DNA of 64,000 nucleotides from Arcuatula senhousia (Eukaryota > Mollusca > Bivalvia > Mytilida > Mytilidae). A model generated the notes under the pieces. That model was not told the DNA's origin. It ran no database searches and worked only from the letters and a program-made list of their open reading frames with translations. The DNA lies in NCBI GenBank assembly GCA_963971305.1, contig OZ020313.1:20781260-20845259 (forward strand), given 5' to 3'. Positions 1 to 12,100 of the stretch are shown here, in pieces. The translations under genes were made by a program, and so were the position numbers. Numbering within the stretch: the stretch's first letter is position 1; the number at the start of each line of letters is the position of its first letter.

Positions 1-2911
1 ACTTTGACCCTATGGAGACTTTTGTAGAGTTAAATGAGCTGAACATTTAAGTAAGCAACAACTAATCTCTATCTGCAATAATTTCATCCTGTAGGCCAAA
101 AACATGAAAAATCGCTTTTTTCAGAGGCCGTAACCCCTATAAGGGGTCAACTGACAACTTAGACCCTATGGAGAATTTTGTAGAGCTAAATGAGCTGAAC
201 ATTTAAGCAAGCAACAGCTAATCTCTATCTGCAATAGTTTTCATTCAATAGGCCAAAAACATGAAAAATCACTATTTTTCAGGGGCCGTAACCCCTATAA
301 GGGGTCATCTGACAACTTCGACCCTGTGGAGAATTTTGTAGAGCTAAATGAGCTGAACATTTAAGCAAGCAACAGCTAATCTCTATCTGCAATAGTTTTC
401 ATTTTGTAGGACAAAAACATGAAAAATCGCTATTTTTCAGGGGCCGTAATCCATATAAGGGGTCATCTGACAACTTCGACCCTATGGAGAATTTTGTAGA
501 GCTAAATGAGCTGAACATTTAGGCAAGCAACAGCTAATCTCTATCTGCAATAGTTTTCATTCAGTAGGCCAAAAACATGAAAAATCGCTATTTTTCAGGG
601 GCCGTAACCCCTATAAGGGATCATCTGACAACTTCGACCCTATGGAGAATTTTGTAGAGCTAAATGAGCTGAACATTTAAGCAAGCAACAGCTAATCTCT
701 ATCTGCAATAGTTTTCATTCTGTAGGCCAAAAACATGAAAAATCGCTATTTTTCAGGGGCTGTAACCCCTATAAGGGATCATCTGACAACTTCGACCCTA
801 TGGAAAATTTTGTAGAGCTAAATGAGCTGAACATTTAAGCAAGCAACAGCTAATCTCTATCTGCAATAGTTTTCATTCTGTAGGCCAAAAACATGAAATA
901 AAAAGCTACGCCGAGCGCAGCATGATACGACCGCAACAAGTCGAACCCTGTACGTTGGAGGCCCAATATGGATAGTCCATTGCTTTGGTCACAAGAAGCC
1001 CATGGTGGACTTACAAAGCTTTTTGACACATGCATCTTGTGGTGGACTTAAAAATGCATTTTTGACACATATATATTTACATCAACATCTCATACAAAAA
1101 GCATTATTTATATACATGTACATGTATTAATTTACAATTTTGGCCCTTTGACCCCTTATTTTTCAAAAATGATAAAAGATATTGCAAATCAGATTAAAAT
1201 AATAGGCAGAAATTTTCACAAGGAATCCAATGAAAAAAAGATTTTGAAAATCGGACCACAAATAAAAAAGTTGATTTTATGGGTGTGGCCTGTCTTTAGC
1301 CCCCTGTAGCAATGTAATGGTGAAATTAATATCAAAATCATTGACACATTAAGTAAATAGAATTTAATTATGAACTCAGTAAAAAAAGAATTTTAAAAAT
1401 CAAATGAATAATAAAACATTCTGCAACAGTTTTGTCAATACACCTGTTTTAGCACTTTTGGTCCTTTTTTCTAAAACAGTAGGGGCCACAAACCCCAAAT
1501 ACAAAACCAACATTCCTTTAGTGGTTATATTCATCATATTAAAACTTCATAACAATGGGCAGGTCCACTTCAACTTAATTTTTGGTATAGAACTATTTGC
1601 CTTGACAAACTTTAAAAAATGGCGTTTTTGGCCCCTTTGACCCCTAATTTCTCAAAAACGGTAAGAGATATTGCAAATCTGATTGAAAAACGCAGGCAGG
1701 GATTTTCACAAGGATTCCAATGAAAAAAAGATTTTGAAAATCGGACCACAAATAAAAAAGTCAATTTTTTGGGTGTGGCCCCTTTTTGACCCCCAGTAGC
1801 AATGAAACAGTGCAATGTATATCAAAACCATTGACACATTTTGTTGACAGAATTTAATGATGAGTTCAATAAAAAAAGAATTTTCAAAATTGAATGAATA
1901 ACAAACATTCTACAACAGTTTTGTCAATACACCTGTTTTAGCCCCTTTTGGCCCTTTTTTCTAAAACGGTAGGGGCCACAAACCGGAAATTCAATAGGAA
2001 CCTTTCTTTAGTGATTACAAACATCATATTAAAATTTCATAACAATCGGTCAATATTTACTCAAGTTATCGCACGGAAACCAAATGTCCCCAGACGTCGA
2101 CGACAACGACAACGACGACGAAGACAACGACGACATCGCCATACCATTATACGATCGCAAAAATTTTGCGGTCGTATAAAAACGCTATTTTTCAGGGGCC
2201 ATTACCCCTATAAGGGGTTATCTGACAACTTGGACTCTATGGAGACTTTTGTAGAGCTAAATGAGCTAAACATTTAAGCAAGCAACAGCTAATCTCTATC
2301 TGCAATAGTTTTCATTCTGTAGCCCAAAAACATGAAAAATGGCTATTTTTCACCTTTAAGGGGCCGTGACCCCTATAAGGGGTCATCTGACAACTTCGAT
2401 CCTATGGAGACTTTTGTAGAGTTAAATGAGCTGAACATTTAAGCAAGCAACAGCTAATCTCTATCTGCAATAGTTTTCATTCTGTAGGCCAAAAACATGA
2501 AAAAATTCTATTTTTCACCTTCAAGGGGCCGTAACCCCTATAAGGGGTCATCTGACAACTTTGACCAAATGGAGACTTTTGTAGAGATTTTGATGCTGAA
2601 TCAGTAGCGTGGCCTCAGATTTCCTCTATCTCTTATACTTTTTGATTTATAAGCCAAAAACAGTAGTCTGACCCCCCTAGTCTATTTTTAGTAACGGCGG
2701 CCATGTTTTTTAACGAATCAAAATTCAAAACACAAGTTTGGTGCAGGACACCCTAAGGATCATTCATACCAAGTTTCATTAAATTCTGTTTGGTAGTTTC
2801 AGAGGAGAAGATTTTTGAAAAATTGTTAACAGACGACGACGACAGACGACGACGACGGACGCCAAGTGATGGTAATAGCTCACATGGACCTTCGGTTCAT
2901 GTGAGCTAAAA
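1..2911 (+). mobile_element. Family B tandem-core element (158-bp units), with a nested insertion
   Basis: Units of exactly 158 bp start at 153, 311, 469, 627 and 785 (GACAACTT...) and resume after the insertion at about 2183. The right part has a (GAC)n-type microsatellite (2831-2862), the conserved GGACGCCAAGTGATGG, and a terminal hairpin at 2876-2908 (TAGCTCACATG...CATGTGAGCTA). The same end appears reversed at 43159, 61846 and 63553. This resembles the mollusc pearl/Helitron-related non-autonomous type. The left end is outside the window. Confidence 0.75.
899..2182 (+). mobile_element. Family A element A1, nested in family B
   Basis: The 5' end is TAAAAAGCTACGCCGAGCGC followed by ATGATACGACCGCAA. 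The 3' end has a GAC-rich microsatellite and a hairpin at 2149-2177 (ATACGATCGCAA...TTGCGGTCGTAT), then AAAAA. One hairpin arm repeats the inverted 5' motif. The element splits a 158-bp family B unit at its GAAAAATCGC position. No coding capacity is seen. Confidence 0.8.
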
Positions 2912-3682
2912 ATGAGTAAAGTTATCCATTGTTGTTAATTCATTTAACTGCTAGCTGGTCCATATCTTATCACAGTTAGCAATTAAACTTTTCTTCGGGT
3001 CAATCAAAAAATGGTCTTGTACAAAAGGCGTAATAACAAAAAAATGGCGGACCAAAATAAAAACAAAGTTGTGACCCGGTTGATAAAAACATAATTCCTT
3101 TTATTTTATGAGTTTTACAATCATAATTGCACCCTAAAATATGAATATAATGTCCTTATAAAGCATCTCTGTCCTCAAATGTATATATAAACGTGAAAAA
3201 ATTGAAGTACTAGTGACGACTATTGACTGTTTACGCTAGCAACAATGGCCGCCAAAGTTGCAAAAAATGAAAATGGTCAATAATTATTGTAAATGAGAAA
3301 ATTTATAACTCTTACATGAAAAACTGTAAAATATATTAGAGCAGTTTCCTATTTAACAAGTATGAGTACCGTATAAGCCGTGAAGCTTTTAATTTAACTT
3401 TGTCAAAAGGTGACATTTGAAAATGAATGAATTTGATTTTGGATGGTCAGGTCATTCATTTTGTCATTGTCTATTATTACTACATAGTAACATAGGTGTT
3501 TCTGATTTTAACACTATATAGTGCCATAAAGTTTCGGTCAAGTACTTTCATTATTCAGGCAAGTAAATCTCATATGGCAGTTGCCCAACTGGGCAAGTGA
3601 ATTCAAAAGTTAATGTCGAACCCTGAAAAGTGATTTAAATATTATTGTATAATACACAATTACTATGCCTTTTCCTTTTGAT
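2912..3682. other. Unassigned intronic or flanking DNA
   Basis: AT-rich, with no convincing exon on either strand and no recognised repeat ends. It lies downstream of the last FNBP4 exon seen, so it is probably FNBP4 intron. Confidence 0.4.
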
Positions 3683-5174
3683 AATAAAAAGCTTCGCCGA
3701 GCGCAGCATGATACAACCGCAACATGTTGAACCCTGTACGTTTTAGGCCTAATATGGATAGTCTATTGTTCTGGACACATGCAGCCCATGGTGGACTGAC
3801 AAAGGTTTTTGACACATGCTTCTCTGATGGACTTTCAACCCATGGGCTAAAAATATAAATTTTGAATGTTGTATTCTACTCTTTAAAAGAATAATGTTTG
3901 AGGAAAAAATTAAAAATCGAACCAGAATTTTTTTTAAATTATGATTACAGCCCCAAAAGTTTATTCTTAAATTTAGAATCGCTACCTGACAAGAATAAAT
4001 TTGCAAAAAAAAATTTCAAAATCGGACCACAAATAAAAAAGCCCCATTTGGCCCCTAATTACGTAATAGGGGGAAAAAGGGGGGGTCGCAAAAATTAATT
4101 CCTAATTTTGTATTCGCTATTTGACAAGAACAAACATGCAAAAAAAATTTTCAAAATCGGACCAGAAATAAAAAAGTTTCAATTTCGGCCCCATTTGGCC
4201 CCTAATTACGTAATAAGGGGAAAAAGGGGGGGGGTCGCAAAAATTAATTCTTAATTTTGTATCCGCTATTTGACAAGAACAAACATGCAAAAATTTTTTT
4301 CAAAATCGGACCAGAAATAAAAAAGTTTCAATTTCGGCCCCTTTTGGCCCCTTATTACGTAACAGGTGAAAAAGGGGTGGGGGTCGCAAAAATAAATTCT
4401 CAAATTTGGATTCGCTACTTGACAAAAATAAACTTGCAAAAAAAATTTTCAAAATCGGACCACAAATAAAAAAGTATTTTGGCCCTGTTTGGCCCCTAAT
4501 TACGTAATAGGGGGAAAAAGGGGGGGTCGCAAAAATTAATTCTTAATTTTGTATCCGCTATTTGACAAGAACAAACATGTAAAAAAAAATTCTAAATCGG
4601 ACCACAAATAAAAAAGTTTTTATTTTGGCCCCTTTTGGCCCCTAATTACACAACGGAGAAAAAGGGGGGCGCAAAAATTCATCAGGTTCATTCTTTTATT
4701 GTAAGAAACATTCTTGACAAATTTCACAGCAATAGGCCAACTAGGACCAAAGTTATGGTGGAAACAAGTAAAATATTTGAATTTTTTTCCCCTTTTGGGC
4801 CCCTAATTTCGAAACAAAAAAAGGGGGGACCCCCAAAATCAATCCCATTCATCCTTGTATGGTAAGGAACATCACTGTCAAATTTCATAGCAATTGGATA
4901 ACTAGAACTAAAGTTATTGTGGAAACAAACAAAAAAGTAGTATTTTTGGCCCTTTTTTGGCCCCTAATTTCTAAACGAAAAATGGGGGGACCCCCGAAAT
5001 CAATCCCATGCATCCTTTTATGGTAAGGAACATCATTGTAAAGTTTCATAGCAATCGGATAACTGGAACTAAAGTTATTGTGGAAACACTAAAAAGTTAA
5101 CAGACAACGCCGACGACGACGACGACAGCATCATACCATAATACGTCCGCAAATTTTTTGCGGTCGTATAAAAA
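3683..5174 (+). mobile_element. Family A element A2
   Basis: It starts AATAAAAAGCTTCGCCGAGC and ends with hairpin CGTCCGCAAATTTTTTGCGG and TCGTATAAAAA. The core is made of about 135-bp units (GACAAGAACAAACATGCAAA...) and then about 165-bp units (GGACCCCCAAAATCAATCCC...), followed by a GAC microsatellite. Near-identical to A6 at 24149-25655. Confidence 0.8.
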
Positions 5175-5216
5175 TGAAAAACTAGAATGGTGGTCTTCCA
5201 TGGATGACATATGTCG

Positions 5217-5640
5217 CCTGCGTTTTACCTTTGGTAAACAGGAAAAAGTAATTTCTCAGGCATAAAATCAATTTACACCTTATAGTACTATGGGATGAAT
5301 GAAGGCATATGCCAAATATCAAGAAGCTGTGGCATGTAGTCCAGAAAACTGTGAGGAAAATTTTGCATATATATGGTCATAATACACATGATACATAAAA
5401 CTTAAGTTTTCGGTAAACAGGAAGTGGCAATTTTTTCGGGCATATAATCATATAACACCTTAAAGTACTATGGGGCTAAGCTACAAACCAAATATCAAGA
5501 AGCTATGGCATGTAGTTGCTTGGAAAACTGTGATGGAAATTTTTGTGACGCCGCAGGATGCAGGACGATGCAAGACCTCAAATGGTGCCAAAGTAACCCC
5601 TATAGGTCGCTTCTGCAACATGTTGCAGGCGACGTAAAAA
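5217..5640 (+). mobile_element. Tandem-core element related to family C
   Basis: About two core units (GGTAAACAGGAA... CCAAATATCAAGAAGC). It begins near TGTCGCCTGCG and ends with hairpin 5606-5633, which contains the 16-bp palindrome CTGCAACATGTTGCAG, then GCGACGTAAAAA. It lies about 160 bp from FNBP4 exon e. Confidence 0.6.
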
Positions 5641-5739
5641 CGACGCATCAGCTATTACGACTGAAAAAAGGTCACGGAAATTTTTTTTTCCCCACCCTTG
5701 ATTTTCAACCTGTGGTGAACCCTGCGTGTATGTCAATAC

Positions 5740-5798
5740 ATTTTGTACCTTTTTCTTATCCAGAGCAGTATCTAACATCTTTTCTGTATCATCCATAC
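5740..5798 (-). repeat. FNBP4: Partial duplicate of the FNBP4 exon e end and its donor
   Basis: Immediately downstream (minus strand) of exon e there is a diverged copy encoding MDDTEKMLDTALDKKK, followed by a second GTACAA donor-like site. It matches DDIDKILDSALDKKK. Reading through the first donor enters it in the wrong frame, with a stop. Confidence 0.75.
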
Positions 5799-6105
5799 CT
5801 TTTTCTTATCGAGAGCAGAATCTAAGATCTTATCTATATCATCCAAGTCCATCACATCTTCATCAGAATCTTTCTTGGCTTTCACTGGAGACTGCTCTGA
5901 CTCTGATGATTCGTCGTCACTGTCAGCATATGCAGCTAAAGCTGAAAGTGTTGTTTTAGAAGAGGATGGGGCTATAGCTGGCTTTGTTTCTGATTTTTTG
6001 TCCTTCGGTTCTGATTTAGAAGTCACTATGTCTACCTTAGATGATGCAGGTGGTTTTCCTTCAGGCAAGCTAGGCTCTAAACCTGACACAGGTAATGGTT
6101 CTTTA
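5799..6105 (-). CDS. FNBP4: FNBP4 exon e (Ser/Lys-rich, acidic motif)
   Basis: A 307-base exon with acceptor AATTTTTAG and donor AAG|GTATGG. It encodes about 102 residues: a Lys/Ser/Pro-rich low-complexity stretch, then LSALAAYADSDDESSESEQ, VMDLDDIDKILDSALDKKK. The 'AYADSDDE' and 'DDIDxxL' motifs recur in FNBP4 proteins. About 57 bases of the exon end, including the donor, are duplicated immediately downstream (5740-5798). Past the first donor the frame hits a stop within the duplicate. Confidence 0.8.
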
Positions 6106-9100
6106 CTAAAAATTCAAACAAAGATTATTAATCATCTTTTATCATGTTTATAATACAATGAAGAAATTATAAAAAATAAATAAGGAATTTCAATTATGAA
6201 AGAAGAAACTTTTTTAAAATACTGTGAGTGCAACTGAAAAAAGGTACCTTTAACTTTAAATTATACTTTGTATTGAAATATAAAAAGCTTCACAGAGCCC
6301 AGCTTTATACGACCATGATGAAATGCATCCTGTCATTGGAGACCTAATATGGATAGTCAATTGCTCTGGACACATGCAGCCCATGGTGGACTTTTATGCA
6401 TTCTTTGGTGGACTTTCCACCCACATTTTCAACAAAATTCCAAAAAATATTACAGTAGTCCCCCTCTTGAAAGACCACCCTATTTGCAACAGAAAAGTGG
6501 TCTTACAAAAGGGGTGGTCTCTCAAAAGGAATTGAACATTTCAAAGAAAAAGTAACTTCCCAATATTGATTGTATACCTTGTGTATTAAGGTAATTGTAT
6601 GGGTGCAAATTAAATTTATTAATTATTTTAGTTTATAATTTTTGGCTATATACTGATATGACTGATAATAAAATTAATAATAAAGAAAAAAATAAACATT
6701 TTCTTATTAAGCTCTGTTTTATGTACCTCTGTTTGTGTACATGTACATGTATTATCATGTTATATTACCTGTTTATGTAAAATTTTATTAGTTTGTCATC
6801 AGTAAGTGTCATAACTGTTTATTTAGCTAATTGAAGCCATTCAATATCCCCTTTCATAAAAGAAAACAATATGAAGGCATTATTTATATTAATTAACTTA
6901 CTTTTGTCAACAATTGTTATATGGGGAAGTAATGGGCCTCAGCTTGGACAATGAAGTTTGTTGTTTTAAAAATATTTTTCAAATCAAAAAGAAGGTTAAA
7001 AATGGCTAGAGTCACTTTTGAAAGCTTGGTTTCTTATAGAAATGCAATATCTATATTTTGAAAATAAAATTTCTTTATTCCTTCTTATATTGTGTCAAAA
7101 AATTATGATTATAAAGGGTATTTTTTCTGTAGTATTTAGTATATAAAATATATATAATTTAAAAAAGTGGTCTTTCAAGAGGGGGAAATTGATTATTTTT
7201 GACTCGAAAAGGTGGTCTTTGGTCAGGTTAAAGGGGTGGTCTTCCAAATGAGGTACTTTTGTTCACAAATGAGTTAATGCAAGAGAAATGTGGGCTTTGA
7301 AAAGGGGTGGTCTTACAAATGAGTGGTCTCTCGTGAGGGGGACTACTGTACTTCTTCAAATTTTCTGCAGTCGCATAAAAAATTTCCAATTATCTACCTT
7401 GAGTATTATGGGTGACAAATGAAATCAAATCATGGTTATTGCCATATGATGTACTTCCTTCGTTTTAAGTTTCATCAAAATTCATCATTAGAAATTAGGT
7501 CTATGAGATGATGGAGAGACACATACAAATAGATAGGGAGATTCCTGTATACCCCCATCCAAAGGGGTAGGGGCTATAAGGTGCATATTTGGCCCCTAAT
7601 TTGCTGTGAAAATAAATTTGGAGAACAGATCAAGTTTATGCTGTAATTGACTATATTATGTTTGGTTGTAATGTAACAAGCTGAAATACACATGTCATCA
7701 TTGACATGAGGTCACAATTATTTTTTTAATGATGTCGTAACTCAAGAAAAGCTGAAAAACAACCAAAATTCACAAATTTCAGACCAGTTTTTCAAAAAAT
7801 TAAATACCTTCACATGTCTCCATCAAAAAGATATTTCACAAACTATAATATTGTGTCATTTAACATATTTTTGCTAAGTTTCATTTTGGTGGAGGCCTGT
7901 GGAGGCATTCAAATTTAACAAAAATGGGTCAAAGACAGAAATGGCCGGATTTCGTTTAACAAGAAGTAGGTGAGCGACAGACCTGAAATCACACCCCACG
8001 TTATGGAAGCCCATGTTGATGCTGCATACCAAATATCAAGAGGCTGTGATTAGTAGTTGCTAAGAAAACTGTTACAAAAGTTTTCTACTCTTGGACATTG
8101 TTGTCAAAAATTAACTAGATAAGGTACAGACCTGAAATCACATCCCAAGTTATGGGACCTCACCCTGATACTGTATACCAAATATCAAGTGGCTATGATA
8201 AATTGTTGCTGAGAAAACTGTTACGAAAATTTTCTACTATTGGACATTATTGTCAAAAATTAACTAAGTCGGTAAACAGGAAGTGAGTGAGCGACAGACC
8301 TGAAATCAAATCCCACGTTATGTGACCTCACCCTGATGCTGTATACAAAATATCAAGTGGCTGTGATTTCTAGTTGCTGAGAAAACTGTTACGAAAATTT
8401 TCTGCTATTGGACATTATTGTCAAAAATTAAGTAAGTCGGTAAACAAGAAGTAGGTGAGTGACAGACATGAAATCGCATCCCACGTTATGGGACCCCACC
8501 CTGATGCTGTATACAAAATATCAAGTGGCTGTGATTAGTAGTTGCTGAGAAAACTGTTACGAAAATTTCTTCCCCGCCTGCCCGCCCGACATTCACCATT
8601 TTATAACCCGGCTTTTCACTCCGTGAAATCCGGCCAAAAACCAATGTAAAATGTGATGTTTTCACAATTTTGGACAAAATCTACAAAAAAGTCATATTTT
8701 AAAGACCTGTGTAAGTAAAGGCTCTAAACTCACATTCCAAAATTGCCAAATACTTGGTGTACATCATTTAAAGAATAGAAATTGAACATAGTTCATTCAA
8801 ATTTAAGACACTAAAATTATGGGGTCAAAATAGGGTCTTAGAGCACCTACCCCTTTGATCATTTAATGTCTACTTTGGCTGTATTTTTGGGAATATCTAA
8901 AATACATACACTTTCTTTACTGGTTTAACTCTACCCTCTTTCTGAAGTTTATTAACTTTTTCTTCATAGGACTTCATCAGTAGAAGATATTGTGTATAAT
9001 CCGGAGGTATTTCCCAAGTGACTTCATTAGTTACTGTGTTCCAGTAATAGTAGCACTTGGTGTTATCATCAAGAGTCAGTTGCCAAACAGTACTTGGTTC

Positions 9101-12100
9101 TAAAAGTCAAATCAAAGATGAAATGAATATATGTGGTAAAATCTGATAAAACAAGATTATGTCCAAAAGACATAATGCCCCATCTCACTGTTAACAGTTG
9201 GGATGGACAAACGGAAGGACAGGCAGATCAACAGACCTGAACGTCTATTGTTCCCTTTACTTTCATAGATGGGGCATAAAAACTGTCATGTCCCACCTGC
9301 CAACATGGAAAATCAGCTGAAACCTGCAGGTAAACCTGATTTGGGACAAACAATATATGCTTTCACTTTTGATGGTGGGGCATAAAAAGGTATTGAGATT
9401 CAAGCTGCTGTGTGGCATAAAAAAGATTTTTAAAAAACAAAAACAAAATATGTGTAACATTTGTAAAAAGAACACTTTTAAATAAAAAGCTTCGCCGAGC
9501 GCAGCATGATACGACCGCAACATGTTGAACCCTGTACATTTTAGGCCCAATATGGATAGTCTATTGCTCTGGAAACATGCAGCCCATGGTGGACTGACAA
9601 AGGTTTTTGACACATGCTGCTCTGGTGGACTTTCGACCCATGGGGTAAAAATATAAATTTTCAATTTTGTATTCTACTCTTGCAAAAAAATTGTCAAAAT
9701 CGGACAAGAATTAAAAAAAATCAATTTCTGCCCCTTTTGGCCCCTTATTATGTAACAGGTTAAAAAGGAGTGGGGTTGCAAAAATAATTTCTCAAATTTG
9801 GATTCACTACTTGACAAAAATAAACTTGCAAAAAAAATTTCAAAAACAAACCAGAAACAAAAAAGTTTTGATTACGGCCCCTTTTGGCCCCTAATTACAA
9901 AACAAGTGAAAAAGGGGATGGTCACAAAAATAAATTCTCAAATTTGGATTCACTACCTGACAAGAATAAACTTGCAAAAAAATTTTTTTAAATCAGACCA
10001 CAAATAAAAAAGTTTTGATTTTGGCCCCATTTGGCCCCTAATTACGTAATAGGGGAATAAAAAGCTACGCCGAGCGCAGCATGATACGACCGCAACAAGT
10101 TGAACCCTGTACGTTGGAGGCCCAATATGGATAGTCCATTGCTTTGGTCACATGAAGCCCATGGTGGACTTACAAAGCTTTTTGACACATGCATCCTGTG
10201 GTGGACTTATAGAAATGCATTTTTGACAAACATATTTACATCAACATCTTATACAAAAAGCCTTATTTCTATACATGTATTAATTTACAATTTTGGCCCT
10301 TTGACCCCTAATTCCTCAAAAATGGTAAAAGATATTGCTAATCCGATAAAAAATAATAGGAAATTGTGTACATGGAATCCGATGAAAAAAAGATTTTGAA
10401 AATCGGACCACAAATAAAAAAGTTGATTTTATGGGCGTGGCCTGTCTTTAGCCCCCTGTAACAATGTAATGGTGAAAAACATATCAAAATCATTGACACA
10501 TTTTGTTGACAGAATTTAATGATGAATTCAACAAAGAAAGAATTTTCAAAATCTAATGAATAATAAACATTCTACAACAGTTTTGTCAATACACCCGTTT
10601 TAGCCCTTTTTGGCCCTTTTTTTCTAAAACAGTAGGGGCCACAAACCCCAAATACAAAACCAAGATTCCTTAAGAGGATATAATCATCATATATAAACTT
10701 CATAACAATTGGCAGGCCCACTTCAACTTGATTTTTGGTATAAACTATTTGCATTGACAAACTTTTAAAAATGGCGTTTTTGGCCCCTTTGACCCTTAAT
10801 TTCTCAAAAACGGTAAGAGATATTGCAAATCTGATTGAAAAACGCAGGCAGGGATTTTCACAAGGATTCCAATGAAAAAAAGATTTTGAAAATCGGACCA
10901 CAAATAAAAAAGTCGATTTTTGGGGTGTGGCCCCTTTTTGACCCCCTGTAGCAATGTAACGGTGCAATAAATATCAAAATCATTGACACATTTAGTTGAC
11001 AGAATTTATTGAGGAATTCATTAAAAAAAGAATTTTCAAAATCGAATGAATAACAAACATTTTACAACAGTTTTGTCAATACACCCGTTTTAGCCCCTTT
11101 TGGCCCTTTTTTTTTCTAAAACGGTAGGGGCTACAAACCCCAAATACAATACCCACCTTCCTTTAGTGGTTACAAACATCATATCAAAATTTTAAAACAA
11201 TTGGTCAACATTTACTCAAGTTATCGCACGGAAACCAAATGTTCCCAGACGACAACAACGACGACGACGACGACGACATCGCCATAACATTATACGATCG
11301 CAAAATTTTGCGGTCGCATAAAAAGGGGGGGGGCGCAAAAACTAATTCTTAATTGTGTAAATGAGCTGAACATTTAAGCAAGCAACAGCTTCTCTCTACC
11401 TGCTATAGTTTTCATTTCATAGGCCAAAAACATGAAAAAACATTATTTTAGGGGCTGTAGCCCCTATAAGGGGTCATCTGACAACTTCGACCGTATGGAG
11501 TTTTTTGTAGAGCTAAATGAGCTGAACAATTAAGCAAGCAACAGCTTTTTGCTATCTGCAATAATTTTCATACTATAGGGCAAAAACATGAAAAAATGCT
11601 ATTTTTCACCTTTAAGGGGCCGTAACCCCTAAAAGGGGTCTTCTGACAACTTGGACCAAATGGAGACTTTAGTAGAACTTTTGATCCTGAAGCAGTAGGG
11701 TGGCATCAGATTTCATCTATCCCTTATACTTTTTGAATTACAAGCCAAAAACAGTAGTTTGACCCCCCTGGTCTATTTTTAGCCATGGCGGCCATGTTTT
11801 TTGACGAATCAGAAATTGAAACATTACTATAGTGCAGGACACCCTAATGATCAATCATACCAAGTTTCATTGAATTCTGTTCAGTAGTTTCAGAGGAGAA
11901 GATTTTGAAAAAGTTATTGTAAGAACAAACAAAAAAGTTACAATTTTGGCCCCTTTTGGCCCTTAATTTCCAAACGAAAAAAGGGGGGACTCCCAAAATC
12001 AATCCCATTCATCCTTTAATGGTAAGAAATATCATTGTCAAATTTCATTGCATTTGGATAACTAGAACTAAAGTTATCGTGTATACACTAAAGTTAACGG

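Noticed and set aside
1..898. CRISPR-like array
   Set aside because: The 158-bp units are repeated throughout with no unique spacers, and the DNA is eukaryotic.
5578..5796. Extra FNBP4 exon from the 72-codon minus-strand ORF
   Set aside because: Only the first 16 or so codons resemble FNBP4 and they duplicate the exon e end. The rest runs into a tandem-core element.
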